A DNA stretch of 64,000 nucleotides from Caulobacter sp. CCUG 60055 (GTDB lineage Bacteria; Pseudomonadota; Alphaproteobacteria; Caulobacterales; Caulobacteraceae), in NCBI RefSeq assembly GCF_022750545.1, contig NZ_PUIC01000005.1, positions 124,001 through 188,000 of the forward strand, written 5' to 3'. The notes below the pieces were generated by a model. It did not search any database. It was not told the origin of the DNA and worked only from the letters and a program-made list of their open reading frames with translations. Both the position numbers and the translations under genes were made by a program. Below are positions 61,095 to 64,000 of this stretch, piece by piece (the stretch's first letter is position 1; each line of letters begins with the position of its first letter).

Positions 61095-62444
61095 CTACTG
61101 GAAGCCGCGCACCTCGTCGGCCGCGATGGGGCGATAGTCCTTGCGCGGATAGTCCGTCCCGCGCTTGACCGTCAGCATGACGCTGCGCATGGCCGCGACG
61201 TCCCGGGACGGATCGCGCGAGACGAACACGAGGTCGGCCAGCTTGCCCGGCGCGATCTCGCCCATGTCCGCCTGGCCCGCCGCGGCCGCGCCGTTGCGGG
61301 TGGCGGCGGCGATCACGTCGAGCGGCGCCATGCCGGCCTTGTTCTGCAGCAGCTCCATCTCGTCGTGCAGGGCCGGATAGGCGCTCTCGACCGGGGCGAA
61401 GCCGTCGGTGCCGGCGGTGATCCGCACGCCCGCCTTGTAGGCCCGGGCCGTCAGGGCCTCGGCCAGGGAGGCGGTGCAATAGGGCGGCGGAGCCTTGGGA
61501 TCGGCGGCGCGCGCCTGGTCCAGCTCGACATAGACGTGGTCGGTGGCGTCCAGGATGGTTCCGCGCCGGGCCATTTCGGCGAACAGGGCGTCGACCTTGG
61601 GGTTTCCGCCGTCCTTGAACCTGTCGGCCTCGACCGGGGCGCGGCGATGATAGGCGGCCGGCTTCACGTCCGAAGCCTCGTAGCCCAGCATGCAGACGTG
61701 CGACAGCACGTCGACGCCGGCCGCCACCTCCTCGGCGGGGGTGGCGGGGAACACCATGCCATGGGCCCAGACCCGGAAACCCTGGCGATGTGCCTCGGCG
61801 ACGATCCTCGCCGTCAGCGGGCCGGGCAGGTCGGCGTAGATCTTGATCGCCGAAGCGCCCGTGCCCCGCGCCAGGGCGACGGCCAGCGGCAGGTCGACCT
61901 CGTCGGTGATCGCCTGCATCCACGGCGCGCGTCCGGGCTCGACGCCGCGCGCGGCGGCCTGGGTGCGCGGGTCCTTGAAGAAGTCCGGCCCCGCCATCAG
62001 GGCGCTGTAATAGACGTCCGGCGCAGCGATCTCGCCCTGGCGGGACGCCCGCGACAGGTCGGCCAGGGCCCGCGCGTCTCCGGCCATGTCGCGCACGGCG
62101 GTCACCCCGCCATAGAGCATCCGCCGCATATAGGCCTCGGCCGCCCTGCGGTCGGGCGAGGTCGCCAGGTGGACGTGGGTGTCGATCAGGCCCGGCGTGA
62201 CATAGAGGCCGGCGACGTCGGGCCGCCGCCCGCCGGCGGGCGCCTGGGCGAGGGGAACCACGGCCTCGATGCGCTCGCCCCTGACCACCACGGCCATGCC
62301 GGGGCGCGGCGCCGCGCCCGTCCCGTCGATCACCGTGACCCCCGCATAGACCGTGAGGCCGTCCGGCTCCGCCGCGCGGGCCCCCGCCGCCGCGGAGGCC
62401 GACACCGTCAAGGCCGCCGCCAGGATCATCGCCGACCGTCGCAT
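61095..62444 (-). CDS. Exported amidohydrolase
   Basis: A 449-residue metal-dependent hydrolase; the ATG at 62444 has GGGGAGGGG upstream. Signal peptide ends near AGARAAE. Metal motifs are GLIDTHVHL, the bridging-Lys region AIKIYADLP, WAHGMV, LSHVCM and TAGTDGF. It resembles imidazolonepropionase-like or Xaa-Pro dipeptidase-type amidohydrolases exported by Caulobacterales. Lies upstream of the dipeptidase on the same strand (122-bp gap), so a shared peptide-catabolism role is possible. Confidence 0.9.
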   Translation of the reverse strand: MRRSAMILAAALTVSASAAAGARAAEPDGLTVYAGVTVIDGTGAAPRPGMAVVVRGERIEAVVPLAQAPAGGRRPDVAGLYVTPGLIDTHVHLATSPDRRAAEAYMRRMLYGGVTAVRDMAGDARALADLSRASRQGEIAAPDVYYSALMAGPDFFKDPRTQAAARGVEPGRAPWMQAITDEVDLPLAVALARGTGASAIKIYADLPGPLTARIVAEAHRQGFRVWAHGMVFPATPAEEVAAGVDVLSHVCMLGYEASDVKPAAYHRRAPVEADRFKDGGNPKVDALFAEMARRGTILDATDHVYVELDQARAADPKAPPPYCTASLAEALTARAYKAGVRITAGTDGFAPVESAYPALHDEMELLQNKAGMAPLDVIAAATRNGAAAAGQADMGEIAPGKLADLVFVSRDPSRDVAAMRSVMLTVKRGTDYPRKDYRPIAADEVRGFQ

Positions 62445-62509
62445 GTCCCCTCCCCGTTTCTGCCCTCGCATCGCCGGGCCATCGATCAGGCGGCCCGTGG
62501 GGAAGTCAA

Positions 62510-63025
62510 TCACTTCAGCCGCAGCGGCAGGCCGGCGACGATCAGCACCGCCTGGTCGCACGCCGCCGCCATCCTCTGGTTCAGGCGGCCGGCCTCGTCG
62601 CGGAAGCGGCGGGCCAGGGCGTTGTCCGGCACGATCCCCTGCCCCACCTCGTTCGACACCAGCCACACGGGCGCTGCGCAGGCGCGCAGGGCCGCCTCCA
62701 GCCGGTCCGTCGCCGCGCCGAGATCGGCCTCGGCCAGCATCAGGTTGCTGAGCCACAGGGTCAGGCAGTCGACCACCGTCGCCTCGCCCGCCGTGCGCGC
62801 CGCCAGCGCCGCCGGCAGGTCCAGGGGCGCCTCCGCCGTCGACCAGGCCCCGCCGCGCTCGGCCCGGTGGCGGGCGATGCGCTCGGCCATCTCGTCGTCG
62901 AAGGCCTGGGCGGTGGCGATCATCACCGGGCGCGCGCCGCGTCCGGCGGCCCACGCCTCCGCCTGGGCCTGAGCGTAGGCGCTCTTGCCCGAGCGGGCGC
63001 CGCCGAGGACGAGGGTCAAGGTCAT
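62510..63025 (-). CDS. cobU: Adenosylcobinamide kinase/guanylyltransferase CobU
   Basis: A 171-residue bifunctional enzyme of the lower-ligand assembly branch of cobalamin synthesis: phosphorylates adenosylcobinamide and then transfers GMP. P-loop GGARSGKS at residues 8-15, then ATVVDCLTLWLSNLM and WLVSNEVGQGIVPDN are diagnostic. The ATG at 63025 has GGAG upstream. It diverges from a cobalamin riboswitch and btuB, linking uptake with salvage. Confidence 0.95.
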   Translation of the reverse strand: MTLTLVLGGARSGKSAYAQAQAEAWAAGRGARPVMIATAQAFDDEMAERIARHRAERGGAWSTAEAPLDLPAALAARTAGEATVVDCLTLWLSNLMLAEADLGAATDRLEAALRACAAPVWLVSNEVGQGIVPDNALARRFRDEAGRLNQRMAAACDQAVLIVAGLPLRLK

Positions 63026-63080
63026 CGAGGGACTCCGCAATTGACCGTGTGCGCCGCAGCAACTAAGCCAAGCGTCGCGA

Positions 63081-63241
63081 CAGGTTCCTCTGATCGAGGA
63101 TGAAAAGGGAACTCAGGTGAAAGCCCTGGGCTGCCCCCGCAACTGTAAGCGGCGAGTCCGCGCATCAAAAGCCACTGGGTCGAAAGACCTGGGAAGGCGA
63201 TGCGCACCGGCGTCGACCCGCAAGCCAGGAGACCTGCCCGT
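63081..63241 (+). ncRNA. Cobalamin riboswitch
   Basis: The characteristic B12-element series is present: GGTTCC, AAAAGGGAA, CAGGTGAAAGCCTG-like, CTGCCCCCGCAACTGTAAGC, then the B12 box AAGCCACTGGG, GACCTGGGAAGGCG, and the closing GACCCGCAAGCCAGGAGACC. It regulates the TonB receptor that starts at 63415; cobalamin binding should block expression. Confidence 0.96.
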
Positions 63242-63414
63242 CGCGGTCGTCCTTCGTTCAGCCGGGGTGCGCTGTGCGAACGGGTCCTCCCGAGAGACGA
63301 CGATCGCCAACCAAGGGCCGCGCCCGCGCGGGCCTCGGTTCCGCCTGGGCGCGTCTCGCCCCTGCGGGACCGGACGCCGCCGGGCCGCCCGTCGTCAGTT
63401 CGAGGGGAAGACCT
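63242..63414 (+). promoter_or_regulatory. Expression platform between riboswitch and btuB
   Basis: About 170 nt, GC-rich, with several possible pairings, ending in GAGGGGAAG as ribosome-binding site for the GTG start. No U-tract terminator is visible, so control may act at translation start by occluding this site. Confidence 0.5.
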
Positions 63415-64000
63415 GTGACGAAGTTCCTGTTGTCCACCGCCTGCGCCAGCGCCCTGCTGGCCCTGGCCGCGCCCGCTCTGGCCGAGGAGGCGCCCGCGCC
63501 TGATCCCGACGTGGCCGGCCGCGCCGCCGCCGCCGGGGTCGACACCCTGGTGGTGACGGCCACCCGTTCGCCGCAGCGCATCGACCGCATCGGCCAGTCG
63601 GTCACCGTGCTCGACGCCGAAGCCATCCAGGCCAGCCAGAAGGCGGTGATCTCCGACCTGCTGGCCATGACGCCGGGCGTCAGCTTCTCGCGCAACGGCG
63701 GGGTCGGGGCGACCACCTCGCTGCGCATCCGCGGGGCCGAGACCGACCAGACCGTGGTCGTGGTCGACGGCGTCAAGCTGAACGACCCCACCTCGCCGGG
63801 CGGCGGCTACAACTTCGCCAACATGCTGGCTGGCGACATCGCGCGCATCGAGGTGCTGCGCGGCGCGCAATCGACCCTGTGGGGCAGCCAGGCCATCGGC
63901 GGGGTGGTCAACATCGTCACCGCCGACCCGACCAAGCCGTTCGAGGGCTCGGCCTCGCTGGAGGGCGGCTCGATGTCGACCGGCTACGCCCGCGCGGCGG
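63415..64000 (+). CDS. btuB: Vitamin B12 TonB-dependent receptor BtuB (5' part only)
   Basis: The first 195 codons of a TonB-dependent receptor, cut by the window end. The GTG at 63415 has GAGGGG upstream. Signal peptide ends near APALAEEA, then the TonB box DTLVVTATRSPQ, plug segments LRIRGAETDQTVVVVDGVKL and IEVLRGAQSTLWGSQAIGGV, as in BtuB. Location behind a cobalamin riboswitch supports B12 uptake. Confidence 0.9.
   Translation, partial: MTKFLLSTACASALLALAAPALAEEAPAPDPDVAGRAAAAGVDTLVVTATRSPQRIDRIGQSVTVLDAEAIQASQKAVISDLLAMTPGVSFSRNGGVGATTSLRIRGAETDQTVVVVDGVKLNDPTSPGGGYNFANMLAGDIARIEVLRGAQSTLWGSQAIGGVVNIVTADPTKPFEGSASLEGGSMSTGYARAA

Overview
The window is about 64 kb of GC-rich DNA with dense coding, frequent GTG/TTG starts, many ATGA/GTGA stop-start overlaps and several TonB-dependent receptors. 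A perfect TTAA-N7-TTAA site of the CtrA type and a FixL/FixJ/FixK-like module also occur. Together these suggest an alphaproteobacterium, probably of the Caulobacteraceae (Caulobacter/Phenylobacterium-like). This is inferred from gene content; no rRNA or marker gene is present.

Layout. (1) 1-8.9 kb: a sugar or glycoside locus with divergent GH3 and carboxylesterase genes facing a TonB receptor, a second GH3 enzyme and a LacI regulator. Two pairs of GACAACG(T/C)TGTC palindromes lie between the divergent arms. (2) 9-14.3 kb: an RcnR-type metal sensor diverging from a divalent-cation cluster (Nramp-related transporter, small membrane protein, OprB-like porin, small protein, MgtC). (3) 14.7-23.5 kb: a probable secreted-fibre system resembling Fap functional amyloid. 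It has a LuxR regulator, two Asn/Gly-rich secreted proteins sharing a C-terminal motif, a C39-like protease, a FapE-position protein and a convergent FapF-like coiled-coil/beta-barrel protein. A Crp/FixK-like regulator, a multi-PAS pseudo-histidine-kinase and a FixJ-like regulator follow. (4) 23.5-27.6 kb: a DevBCA/TolC-like four-gene exporter. (5) 28-34.5 kb: an amidohydrolase-CIA30 fusion, a large TonB receptor and an M28-like protein.

(6) 34.5-44.1 kb: a tightly packed nine-gene minus-strand operon behind an OmpR/QseC-type two-component system. It encodes a HAD phosphatase, class III aminotransferase, ureohydrolase, two half-size EamA transporters, a fatty acid desaturase, an alpha/beta hydrolase, a FemAB-like GNAT and a MipA/OmpV protein. 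I read it as an undescribed amino-lipid or envelope-modification pathway. (7) 44.2-47.5 kb: a single-chain biotin carboxylase/BCCP/carboxyltransferase. (8) 47.9-55.3 kb: a chaperone-usher pilus operon with four tandem spore-coat-U-like subunits, chaperone, usher and tip protein, preceded by a CtrA-type site, plus a convergent orphan subunit. (9) 55.6-58.1 kb: metNIQ methionine import. (10) 58.2-63 kb: DUF1697 protein, ornithine cyclodeaminase-family enzyme, M19 dipeptidase, amidohydrolase and CobU. (11) 63.08-64 kb: a cobalamin riboswitch and a truncated btuB.

The best candidates for undescribed biology are the Fap-like system with its redox-style regulators and pseudokinase, the nine-gene lipid-like operon with its two-component system, and the RcnR/Nramp-related/MgtC cluster. 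No tRNA, rRNA, CRISPR array, transposase or phage gene was seen.
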